DNA of 15,143 bases, from assembly GCA_903868035.1 (NCBI GenBank), contig CAIPTQ010000195.1, positions 1-15,143 on the forward strand, in the 5' to 3' direction. This document shows, one piece after another, positions 1 to 6,342 of the stretch (positions within the stretch are counted from its first letter, which is position 1; the number at the start of each line of letters is the position of its first letter). The notes under the pieces were generated by a model that saw only the letters and a program-made list of their open reading frames with translations, made no database searches and was not told where the DNA came from. A program made the translations under genes and the position numbers. The stretch is from an uncultured Phycisphaerales bacterium. GTDB lineage: Bacteria; Planctomycetota; Phycisphaerae; WQYP01.

Positions 1-61
1 GCAGCGGCGCTATCGCTTCGGCAATCAACCGCTTGACATCCGTGTCACTGTAACTGCTCAT
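1..61 (-). CDS. 5' end of an unidentified gene, last visible cistron of the leftward operon
   Basis: The minus strand opens with ATG at 61 and reads MSSYSDTDVKRLIAEAIAPL before leaving the window. An in-frame TGA lies 6 nt upstream of this ATG, so the frame cannot start earlier. The preceding 62-codon ORF stops at 65-67 and only 3 nt separate the two, so the genes are probably co-transcribed and translationally coupled. An AAGG sits directly against the ATG, too close for an ideal ribosome binding site. Twenty residues are too few to name a family. An alternative is a later start at the TTG of codon 12 or beyond. Confidence 0.5.
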   Translation of the reverse strand, partial: MSSYSDTDVKRLIAEAIAPL

Positions 62-64
62 CCT

Positions 65-253
65 TCATGTTGTACCAACTTGTCGCCGCGGGCGCAAATC
101 ACAAGCGCGAATAATACCGCGGAAACTGTGAACGGTTACGGCCTGTTCATATTCGGCGAGGTGCTGGGATATCTGGTGCATCTGCGTGGTCTGGTTCATC
201 GAGCCGCAGATAAACAGGATGCGCTTACGTTGGAGATTAGCAGTCACGGTCAT
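65..253 (-). CDS. 62-residue ORF resembling a truncated glycosyltransferase N-terminus
   Basis: The ATG at 253 overlaps the permease stop codon in an ATGA arrangement, which favours this start over an in-frame upstream ATG at 331 inside the permease gene. Residues 8-30 contain a hydrophobic strand, RKRILFICGS, followed by NQTTQMHQISQHL. This pattern resembles the first strand-loop-helix of Rossmann-like GT-B glycosyltransferases; the resemblance is from memory and weak. After about residue 38 the sequence becomes Arg-rich and unlike a folded domain, and it stops at residue 62, far short of a glycosyltransferase (usually 300 residues or more). Another frame downstream reads QFPRYYSRL and then stops, so a frameshift is possible but not shown. 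It could be a decayed gene, a gene fused to new sequence, or a genuine small protein. Confidence 0.5.
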   Translation of the reverse strand: MTVTANLQRKRILFICGSMNQTTQMHQISQHLAEYEQAVTVHSFRGIIRACDLRPRRQVGTT

Positions 254-1365
254 ACCTCCCTGTCCCAGCGGGTCACAAGGGCCCCGATGGCAAAGACCGC
301 CGCCGCGACGCCACCGGTGATGGCGGCACATTGAACCGCGGCCAGGTGGTCGAGGAAGATCATGGCCGCGCGGAGCCCCTCGTTGACATAATAGAGCGGC
401 AGCACGCGTGCGAACTTCTGGAGGAATCCGGGCATCATCTCAACGGGGAAGAAGGTGCCGGAGAGGAACATCATCGGGAAGAGGATGGCGTTGGCGGCGG
501 CGATGGCACTTTCGGCTTCTTTGGCGATGGGGGTGAGCATCATGCCGATGCCGACAAACGCGAAGACTTCCAGCACCAGGTATGCCGGGAGCCAGAAGTT
601 GATATGCAGGCGGACGTTGAACACGGCGTAGCTCACCAGGAGGATGGAAGCCGTGGAAATGACCGCCAGGACCAGTTGATATAGGATGTTGGACAGCAGC
701 CAGTCGGTGCGGGTGATGGGGGTGGTGGCAAGTTTTCGCAGGATGCCTTTTTGGCGCAATTCGGCGTTCATATTGAGCGCGCCGGATAAGCTGGAGGTCA
801 TCACGGCCATGGCGATGATGCCGGGGACGAAGAACTCGACAAAGCGGTACTTTGTTTCGAGGATGGATTGCTCGACGAGCTTGATAAAGGGGAGGGTGCC
901 GGACAGACGCTGATTGGTATCCGCGACGATGGCGTTGAGATATTGGAGTTTGGTCGTCACTGAAGTGGAACTGGGATCATAGATATACGTCAGGACGACG
1001 GCGGCGTCGCCTTCCCGCTGCGCGAGCTTGCGCGCGTGCATTTCTGCAAAGCCCCGGGGAATGACTACCGCGAGATTCAGCTTGTGGTCCCGGGCGTATT
1101 GGATGGCGTCCACGTCGGCGGGAATGGCCGTGGTCCTGAATACCCCGTCCACGGTAAGGCTTTGCACCAGTTGTGACGAAGCGGCGCTGTGGTCGAGATC
1201 CTGCACGGGAAGGTCGAAGTTGAGATGGTCGGGCTTGGTGAAGATCGCCCCGAATACCAGCACGAGAATGACCGGGAAGGCGATCGTGAAGAAGAGCGCG
1301 GATTTTTCGCGGAAGAAGGTTTTGAGCCGGACCAGCAAATTGGCGGCGATGATACGCGGGGTCAT
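250..1365 (-). CDS. ABC-2 family transporter permease
   Basis: This is a 371-residue membrane subunit of an ABC exporter. One transmembrane segment lies near residues 22-43. It is followed by a large extracytoplasmic domain (about 44-172) and five further hydrophobic segments at about 176-198, 222-249, 255-281, 286-308 and 339-365. This is the one-plus-five layout of ABC-2 permeases of the YhhJ/DrrB-like type. A conserved-looking GILRKLATTPI cytoplasmic stretch lies at 207-217, the usual contact region for the ATPase. GGAGG at 1372-1376 (complement) lies 6 nt before the ATG, and the start overlaps the ATPase stop by 4 nt, so the two subunits are translationally coupled. Position next to a lipid-type enzyme suggests export of a lipid or amphiphile, but the substrate is inference. 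Family assignment is secure. Confidence 0.93.
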   Translation of the reverse strand: MTPRIIAANLLVRLKTFFREKSALFFTIAFPVILVLVFGAIFTKPDHLNFDLPVQDLDHSAASSQLVQSLTVDGVFRTTAIPADVDAIQYARDHKLNLAVVIPRGFAEMHARKLAQREGDAAVVLTYIYDPSSTSVTTKLQYLNAIVADTNQRLSGTLPFIKLVEQSILETKYRFVEFFVPGIIAMAVMTSSLSGALNMNAELRQKGILRKLATTPITRTDWLLSNILYQLVLAVISTASILLVSYAVFNVRLHINFWLPAYLVLEVFAFVGIGMMLTPIAKEAESAIAAANAILFPMMFLSGTFFPVEMMPGFLQKFARVLPLYYVNEGLRAAMIFLDHLAAVQCAAITGGVAAAVFAIGALVTRWDREV

Positions 1366-2312
1366 GGGGCGCCTCCATTGGATGGGGCGTCAGCGAGGAG
1401 TTGCTCGCCGGTGAGGCTCAGGAAGACCTCTTCGAGGTTGGGCTTGCGCACGTCGATGACGGGCAGGGGCAGGCCGGCACCGGAGATGGCGGCGAGTATC
1501 TTCTGGACATCATCGGTGCGCTGCACGCGAATTCTGGTATTGTGGCGGTTATCCGCGACGGGTTGAAAACCCAATGTCCGGATCAGCAACAGGATGTTGG
1601 CATCGACGGTATTGAGCGTGAGGTACATGGCGTCCGCGTTCTTTTCGATCAGTTCGCCCGGTGCGCCCAGCGCGACGATTTTCCCCTTGGAGATGATCGC
1701 CACAGTATCCGCGAGCAGTTCCGCCTCTTCCATATAGTGCGTGGTGAGGAAGACGACCTTCCCCCGGTTCTTAAGCCCCAGCAACACATCCCACACGGCG
1801 CGCCGCGCGTGGGGATCCAGCCCGGTGGTCGGCTCATCGAGGAAGACCACCTCCGGGTCATTGACCAGAGCGATGGCGATGCCGAGCCGCTGCTTGAGGC
1901 CGCCGGAGAGGCGTTTGAACTCCACATCGCGATGATCCCGCAGGTTCGTCAGGTCCATCAGGCCATCGACAGCGGCGGCTTTCCCGCCAAACAACCGGGC
2001 GTAGTATTGGATGCTTTCCCGCACCGTGATCCGGTCGAACGAGCTGAACCCCTGCGGCAGAACGCCGATGCGGGGCAGGAGGGCGCGTTTTTCTTTGGAC
2101 ACATCCATTCCCAGAACGTGCACGGTTCCCGAGGTAGGCGTGCGGAGGGTCTCGATAATCTCAACGGTGGTGGTTTTCCCCGCGCCGTTAGGCCCGAGGA
2201 AGGCGAACACTTCACCCTTTTTGACGGCGAACGAAACGTCATTCACCGCCAGCAGGTTGCCGTAGCGCTTCGTGAGTCTCTCGACCACAATGGCATCATC
2301 GCGGTTGGACAT
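1362..2312 (-). CDS. ABC transporter ATP-binding protein (exporter type)
   Basis: The 316-residue protein carries the full ABC ATPase motif set: Walker A GPNGAGKT at 40-47, Q-loop Gln87, signature LSGG at 135-138, Walker B VVFLDE at 155-160, D-loop GLD at 164-166 and switch His192. The C-terminal extension of about 90 residues, ending in NLEEVFLSLTG, is typical of DrrA/CcmA-like ATPases that pair with ABC-2 permeases. The start at 2312 gives the expected short N-terminus before the first beta strand. GGAGG is present but 12 nt upstream, longer than usual. It energises the permease encoded immediately downstream and is separated from the upstream acyl-processing enzyme by only 70 nt. All catalytic residues are intact. 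Confidence 0.95.
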   Translation of the reverse strand: MSNRDDAIVVERLTKRYGNLLAVNDVSFAVKKGEVFAFLGPNGAGKTTTVEIIETLRTPTSGTVHVLGMDVSKEKRALLPRIGVLPQGFSSFDRITVRESIQYYARLFGGKAAAVDGLMDLTNLRDHRDVEFKRLSGGLKQRLGIAIALVNDPEVVFLDEPTTGLDPHARRAVWDVLLGLKNRGKVVFLTTHYMEEAELLADTVAIISKGKIVALGAPGELIEKNADAMYLTLNTVDANILLLIRTLGFQPVADNRHNTRIRVQRTDDVQKILAAISGAGLPLPVIDVRKPNLEEVFLSLTGEQLLADAPSNGGAP

Positions 2313-2344
2313 ATATCGCAGATCCCTCCAAAGGGGCGGGGTCT

Positions 2345-2380
2345 AAAAACCTGCACACCCAGACGCGCCCGCCAGTGTGC
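2345..2380 (-). terminator. weak hairpin with T-run between the synthase and exporter genes
   Basis: On the minus strand GCACAC and GTGTGC form a 6-bp stem with a 16-nt loop (2353-2380). Three nucleotides later comes TTTTT (2345-2349). The stem is short and the loop long, so it is at best a partial terminator or a processing or pausing site that lowers exporter expression relative to the synthase. It may have no function. Confidence 0.25.
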
Positions 2381-2382
2381 TG

Positions 2383-5300
2383 CTACAAGCGAGCCAGTTC
2401 GTCGGCGATGGCGTCGACGGCACTGTGAATTTGGGTCTCACAGTGGTTGGTCGTGATGAAAAAGCGCAAGCGAGCGGAGTGCTCGGGCACGGCGGGATGG
2501 AGAATCGGCTGGACATTGATGCCGCGGTCGAAGAGGGCGCGGGCCAGGCGGAGACTTTTGACCGAACTGCCGACGATCACCGGAATGACGGGCGTGCCCG
2601 CGGCAAGGCCGGTGTTGAGCCCGCGTTCCCGGGCCTGGTGGAGGAATAATGCCGATAGCGCACGCAGGCGGGTGACGCGTTGCGGCTGCGCCTGGAGCAC
2701 GGTCAAGGCGGCCAGCGCCGCGGCCGCACTGGGCGGAGACATGCCCACGCTGTAGACGAATCCCGGAGCCGTATACCCCAGGTACTCGACGAGTTCGGCC
2801 GACCCGGCGATGTACCCGCCGCAACTGGCCAGCGACTTGGAGAGCGTGCCCATCCATAGCTCGACATCGGCGCGGGCGCTGCCAAAGTGCTCGCCGATGC
2901 CCCGGCCCGTGAGCCCCATGGTGCCCAGCGAGTGCGCCTCATCGACGAGCAGCAGCGCTTTATGCTTCTTTTTGAGTTCCACGAAGCGCGGCAGATCGGG
3001 GTAATCGCCATCCATGCTGTACACGCCTTCGATGGCTATCAGCACGCGCCGGTAGCGCGGCCGCATTTCCGTCAACAGCGCATCGGCCGCCGCATAGTCG
3101 TTGTGGGCAAAGACGCGCCGGGTCGCACCAGAAAGCTGCGCCCCCTGGATGATCGAATTGTGCGCCAAAACATCATGCACGATCAGGTCTTCCGGCCCCA
3201 GCAGGTGGCCGATGGTGGTGACGTTGGTGGCATGGCCGGAGACGAAGACCAGCGCCGCGGCGGTCCCCAGAAACGTCGCCAGCGCCCGCTCCAGATCACG
3301 ATGCACCTGCTTATCACCGGAGACCAGCCGACTGGCGCCCGCGCTGGTGCCATAGCGGTCAATGGCGGCCTTGGCGGCGGCGGCGACATCCGGGTCATGG
3401 GCCATGCCGACGTAGTCATAGACGCAGAAGTTGACCAGTTCGTGTCCGTCCACGCGCGCGACACAGCCGGAGGATGTCCCACCTTGATCGACACGGAAAT
3501 AGGGGTTATCGCCGGCCACGGCCTTGAGCATGCGTTCGTAACGCTTTAACTCGGCGTACTCGGGGAAGCGGGCAAACTCGTAATGTGCCGGCGGAATCTG
3601 GCCGGCGAGGGCATCAAGTTTTGAATGATCGTCCAGCCGCTTCTGCACCGCTAAGGCCAAATCGCCCAGCGTCTGCGCCGGGTTGAATTCCATATCGGGC
3701 AGGTGGCAGGCGAAGGACTTTTCCAACCGGGCGGCCAGTTCCACGCGTTTGAGCGAATCCAGGCCCAGGGCCGTCAGCGACATGCCAGGCGTCACGCTGG
3801 ACAGCGCCGCACCACCTAGGGCCAGGGCGTGCTGGCAGACGGTGGCCACAACATAAGATTGCGGAGCCCGCGCCGCGGCATGCTCGTTGGGAGCGGCCGC
3901 ACCGCAGGGACAGGTACTGCCATGGACCATGACGGGGGGCACGGCGGCAGCGGCGCCCTCGGCATCCACACGGTGATCTTCGGCCAGGGTTTTGAGTTCC
4001 CCCGCCAGGAATGCCGCCCGGCAGGCGCGGCGCTGCACCTTGCCGCTGGAGGTTTTGGGAATCGTTCCACAACGCACCAGCACAATCGTCTCCAGCGCCA
4101 GCCCATGCTCATCGAGCACTGCCTCGCGCGCCGCCTTCAGCATCGGCGTGAAATCCGTCTCCGCGGTGCGCGTGACCTCCAGCACCAGCACCAGCCGCTG
4201 GCCCCCATCGTCCGCCACCGCAAACGCCGCCCCGAAACCCGCCTCCAGCAGCGGATGACTCTTTTGGGCCGTGGCTTCCAAATCCTGCGGGTGATGGTTC
4301 AGGCCGCGGACGATCAGCATGTCATCCTGCCGCCCGGTGATATAAAGTTGGCCCTCGTGGACAAATCCCAAATCCCCCGTCCGCAAAAACGGACCTTCCC
4401 CCGTATCGCTCAGGTGGGCCCCAAACGATTGGCCGGTCTGCTCCGGCTTGTTCCAGTACCCCTGGCCCACCGATCCACCCGCAACCCAAATCTCACCCAC
4501 GTGGCCCGGCACCGCTTCCGTACACGTCCGTCCATCCACAATCGCCACCCGTAAATCGCCCACCGGCGCTCCACAGCCCACCAACCGCCGCGCATGACAC
4601 GCCTCGTCGCCCACCACCTCCACGCCGTTCTCCGCCAGCGCCGCATCATGAAACGCCCGCACCATGGCCCCGCTCCCCCGCTTGGTGCCGCTGACCATCA
4701 GCGTCGCCTCCGCCAGTCCATAGCACGGATAAAACGCCCCGGCACTAAAGCCGCACGGCGCAAACGCCGCCGCAAAGCGCTTGAGCGTTTCCGACGCCAC
4801 GGGTTCGGCGCCCACAAACGCCAGGCTCCAGCACGAGAGGTCCAGCGTGGCGCGCTGCGCGGCGGTGATCTTGCGCACGCAGAGGTCATAGGCGAAATTC
4901 GGCCCCCCGGAAATCGTCGCCCGGTACTTGCTGATCGCCGCCAGCCACGCAATCGGCTGCTGCAGGAAGGCCCCCGGCGTCATCAATACGCTGGTCAGGC
5001 CCGCCAGCATCGGCTCGAGCACGCCGCCCACCAGTCCCATGTCGTGATACGCCGGCAGCCAGAACACGCTCGCGTCGCTTCCACCCATCCCGAACGCCCG
5101 CTGGATGGCGCGCATGTTATGCATCAGGTTGCCGTGGCTGATCATCACCCCCTTGGGCTGGCTCGTCGAGCCCGACGTGTACTGCAGCAGCGCCAGCATC
5201 TCGGGTACGATCAAAGGCCTCTTCCAGCGCTCGGCCCCGGCGTCAGGGATTTCGTCGGAGGCCAGCCACGGAATCGCCGCTGCGTTGGTCTGGCCCTTGT

Positions 5301-5817
5301 CTGAACCCGTCAGCGCCTGATGCTGCGCCGTGGCCGCGGCGGTGCTTAAAACCAGACCGGCCCCGGCGTCCGCGACGATCGCGCCAAAACGCTCCACGGT
5401 CCGCCGGTGCGGCAGATACGTGGGCACCGCTGTGCAACCGGCGTACAGACAACCAAAGAACCCCGCGACAAAGTCCAGCCCATGGGGATACGCCAGCAGC
5501 ACGCGCTCCCCAGCCAGCCCCAGCTCCTGCAACCGCGCCGCCACCGCACGCGCCCGCCGATCCAACTGGGCGTAGGTGAGTGCGATTTCCCCGCACTGGC
5601 CCTCCAGCAAATAGACAAATGCCGACTGTTCCGGACGCTCCCGCGCATGCTGCCCCAGCACGCCGATCATATCCTCCAGCGGCATTTGCCGGGCCGCCGG
5701 CAGACCCGCCTCCGGCGACCGGATCTGCTTGCCCGCAGCCTCGGCGCAGGTTTTCCTGGATGACAGTCGCGGCACGCGGCCCGTCACCGGTTCCATGGTT
5801 GTCGCGGGCTGGGTCAT
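2383..5817 (-). CDS. trifunctional fatty acyl-AMP ligase / acyl carrier protein / alpha-oxoamine synthase
   Basis: This is a 1,144-residue fusion of three enzymes. Residues about 45-615 are an adenylating domain of the fatty acyl-AMP ligase type, with YTSGST at 213-218, LPAYHDMG at 254-261, YGLAE at 366-370, RTGD at 479-482 and the C-terminal catalytic Lys593 in PKTSSGK. Residues about 650-730 are a carrier domain with GLDSL, where Ser688 would take phosphopantetheine. Residues about 770-1144 are a PLP enzyme of the BioF/KBL/serine palmitoyltransferase family, with ring-stacking His886, DEAHS at 959-963 and Lys994 in TLSKS. The inferred reaction is ATP-dependent fatty acid activation, transfer to the internal carrier, then decarboxylative condensation with an amino acid to a 2-amino-3-ketone. 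The start at 5817 is chosen because AAGGA lies 8 nt upstream; an ATG at 5847 would add 10 residues and has no clear site. The amino acid and chain length cannot be read from the sequence. Confidence 0.92.
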   Translation of the reverse strand: MTQPATTMEPVTGRVPRLSSRKTCAEAAGKQIRSPEAGLPAARQMPLEDMIGVLGQHARERPEQSAFVYLLEGQCGEIALTYAQLDRRARAVAARLQELGLAGERVLLAYPHGLDFVAGFFGCLYAGCTAVPTYLPHRRTVERFGAIVADAGAGLVLSTAAATAQHQALTGSDKGQTNAAAIPWLASDEIPDAGAERWKRPLIVPEMLALLQYTSGSTSQPKGVMISHGNLMHNMRAIQRAFGMGGSDASVFWLPAYHDMGLVGGVLEPMLAGLTSVLMTPGAFLQQPIAWLAAISKYRATISGGPNFAYDLCVRKITAAQRATLDLSCWSLAFVGAEPVASETLKRFAAAFAPCGFSAGAFYPCYGLAEATLMVSGTKRGSGAMVRAFHDAALAENGVEVVGDEACHARRLVGCGAPVGDLRVAIVDGRTCTEAVPGHVGEIWVAGGSVGQGYWNKPEQTGQSFGAHLSDTGEGPFLRTGDLGFVHEGQLYITGRQDDMLIVRGLNHHPQDLEATAQKSHPLLEAGFGAAFAVADDGGQRLVLVLEVTRTAETDFTPMLKAAREAVLDEHGLALETIVLVRCGTIPKTSSGKVQRRACRAAFLAGELKTLAEDHRVDAEGAAAAVPPVMVHGSTCPCGAAAPNEHAAARAPQSYVVATVCQHALALGGAALSSVTPGMSLTALGLDSLKRVELAARLEKSFACHLPDMEFNPAQTLGDLALAVQKRLDDHSKLDALAGQIPPAHYEFARFPEYAELKRYERMLKAVAGDNPYFRVDQGGTSSGCVARVDGHELVNFCVYDYVGMAHDPDVAAAAKAAIDRYGTSAGASRLVSGDKQVHRDLERALATFLGTAAALVFVSGHATNVTTIGHLLGPEDLIVHDVLAHNSIIQGAQLSGATRRVFAHNDYAAADALLTEMRPRYRRVLIAIEGVYSMDGDYPDLPRFVELKKKHKALLLVDEAHSLGTMGLTGRGIGEHFGSARADVELWMGTLSKSLASCGGYIAGSAELVEYLGYTAPGFVYSVGMSPPSAAAALAALTVLQAQPQRVTRLRALSALFLHQARERGLNTGLAAGTPVIPVIVGSSVKSLRLARALFDRGINVQPILHPAVPEHSARLRFFITTNHCETQIHSAVDAIADELARL

Positions 5818-5825
5818 GCAGGGAA

Positions 5826-5830
5826 TCCTT
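5826..5830 (-). promoter_or_regulatory. ribosome binding site for the trifunctional synthase
   Basis: AAGGA on the minus strand lies 8 nt before the ATG at 5817. It decides that start over the ATG at 5847, which sits just after the T-run of the leader terminator and has no Shine-Dalgarno match. Confidence 0.6.
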
Positions 5831-5845
5831 ATTCGCCATGAACGC

Positions 5846-5898
5846 AAAAAAGCCGACGTGGCTTAAGCACCCGTAAAATGCTCAAACCACGTCGGCTT
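5846..5898 (-). terminator. intrinsic terminator in the leader of the synthase operon
   Basis: A perfect 12-bp stem pairs AAGCCGACGTGG (5898-5887 read on minus) with CCACGTCGGCTT (5861-5850), and a T6 run (5851-5846) overlaps the end of the 3' arm. A second 4-bp helix can form inside the loop. The structure points leftward and lies only about 30 nt before the synthase start, so it either ends a short RNA or conditionally stops the operon transcript. The reverse direction has no T-run after the stem. Confidence 0.8.
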
Positions 5899-5988
5899 AC
5901 TCGTCAGCGGGCCTCCTGGCTGTGCCAGACTGCCCTTCATCTAGTCATCCGACTCGGAGCCTCTGCAACGGCGATGAGGCTCCAATAC
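5846..5988 (-). ncRNA. structured leader RNA, candidate riboswitch/attenuator or small RNA
   Basis: Between a good TATAAT promoter and the intrinsic terminator lies a transcript of about 143 nt with three nested structures. First is a perfect 8-bp hairpin, GGAGCCTC/GAGGCTCC (5983-5956), with a 12-nt loop. Second is a long irregular stem: GTCGG with CCGAC (5953-5949 with 5895-5891), ACT with AGT (5945-5943 with 5901-5899), GGGC with GCCC (5935-5932 with 5912-5909) and CTGGC with GCCAG (5928-5924 with 5920-5916), closed by a 3-nt loop. The intervening loops are symmetric (3x3, 7x7, 3x3). Third is the terminator, whose 5' arm contains the same CCGAC that closes the long stem. Mutually exclusive folds are the hallmark of a regulatory leader. 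No known riboswitch class was confidently recognised; the GCCAGGAGGCCCGC stretch resembles a cobalamin box, but the rest of that riboswitch is absent. Confidence 0.55.
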
Positions 5989-5994
5989 ATTTCC

Positions 5995-6022
5995 ATTATA
6001 TGGCGTGCCGCGCGGTAAACAA
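5995..6022 (-). promoter_or_regulatory. sigma-70-like promoter for the leader and synthase operon
   Basis: On the minus strand TTGTTT (6022-6017) is followed after 16 nt by a perfect TATAAT (6000-5995), placing transcription start near 5988. This fits the 5' end of the structured leader. The -35 matches four of six consensus bases. Confidence 0.55.
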
Positions 6023-6042
6023 AGTGGTGCTGGGAAATAATG

Positions 6043-6260
6043 GGTGCATGACAAAATCGGCGGTCAACGGAACCCGTAGCGTAAGCGAGGGAGTTGCGTG
6101 CATTCAGGCGGGCGGTTTCTTCGCGCAGGCGCGGGCTATCCGTCGCCTGCGGGAGTCATCGCAGCGCCTGCGCGAGGACCGCGGGGTTATGGGGAACGGT
6201 CTTTCCACCTCGCTGACGCTACGGGTTCCGTTTTGCCGCCGCCCAGAATGTCATGCACCC
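6043..6260. repeat. MITE-like, nearly palindromic element of about 218 bp
   Basis: Two inverted arms flank the element. The cores 6066-6090 and 6208-6232 match in 24 of 25 positions when one is reverse-complemented. The match resumes outward to GGGTGCATGACA at 6043-6054 and its complement at 6249-6260, with small indels between. Inside, TCGCGCAGGCGC (6121-6132) and GCGCCTGCGCGA (6164-6175) form another perfect 12-bp inverted pair, so the whole element could fold into one long hairpin. The core ACCCGTAGCGT-AGCGAGG is a sequence I recall as dispersed in planctomycete genomes, where it yields spurious peptides such as TRSVSEG. It encodes no transposase. Small ORFs across it (for example 5922-6470) are not treated as genes. 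Confidence 0.75.
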
Positions 6261-6292
6261 GGAAATTATGGGCTGGGGATTCGGGAGGGGGA

Positions 6293-6298
6293 TATAAT
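6293..6298 (+). promoter_or_regulatory. candidate -10 box for the patatin-like gene
   Basis: TATAAT at 6293-6298 would start transcription near 6305, 38 nt before the chosen ATG at 6343. The hexamer 17 nt upstream (GGGCTG) is a poor -35, so the promoter is tentative. It also argues against a TTG start at 6310, which would leave almost no leader. Confidence 0.35.
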
Positions 6299-6342
6299 AT
6301 CTCAATCCATTGCTCGGAATAAATTCCTTTCGAGATGGCCCG

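Noticed and set aside
1401..2456. Plus-strand ORF of 351 codons over the ABC ATPase
   Set aside because: It lies antisense to a gene with every ABC ATPase motif and has no recognisable features.
5896..5946. Hammerhead ribozyme, because CTGACGA matches the CUGANGA core and a GAA occurs nearby
   Set aside because: No stem I and cleavage site can be placed in any permutation, and stem II does not pair in register.
5846..5988. Cobalamin riboswitch, because GCCAGGAGGCCCGC resembles the B12 box
   Set aside because: The other conserved cobalamin elements upstream of the box are absent and the transcript is too short; the box-like stretch is explained by the GCCAG and GCCC strands of the local stem.
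6310..6342. TTG start giving an 11-residue longer patatin-like protein
   Set aside because: It would begin about 5 nt after the predicted transcription start and push the signal peptide inward; ATG at 6343 fits better.
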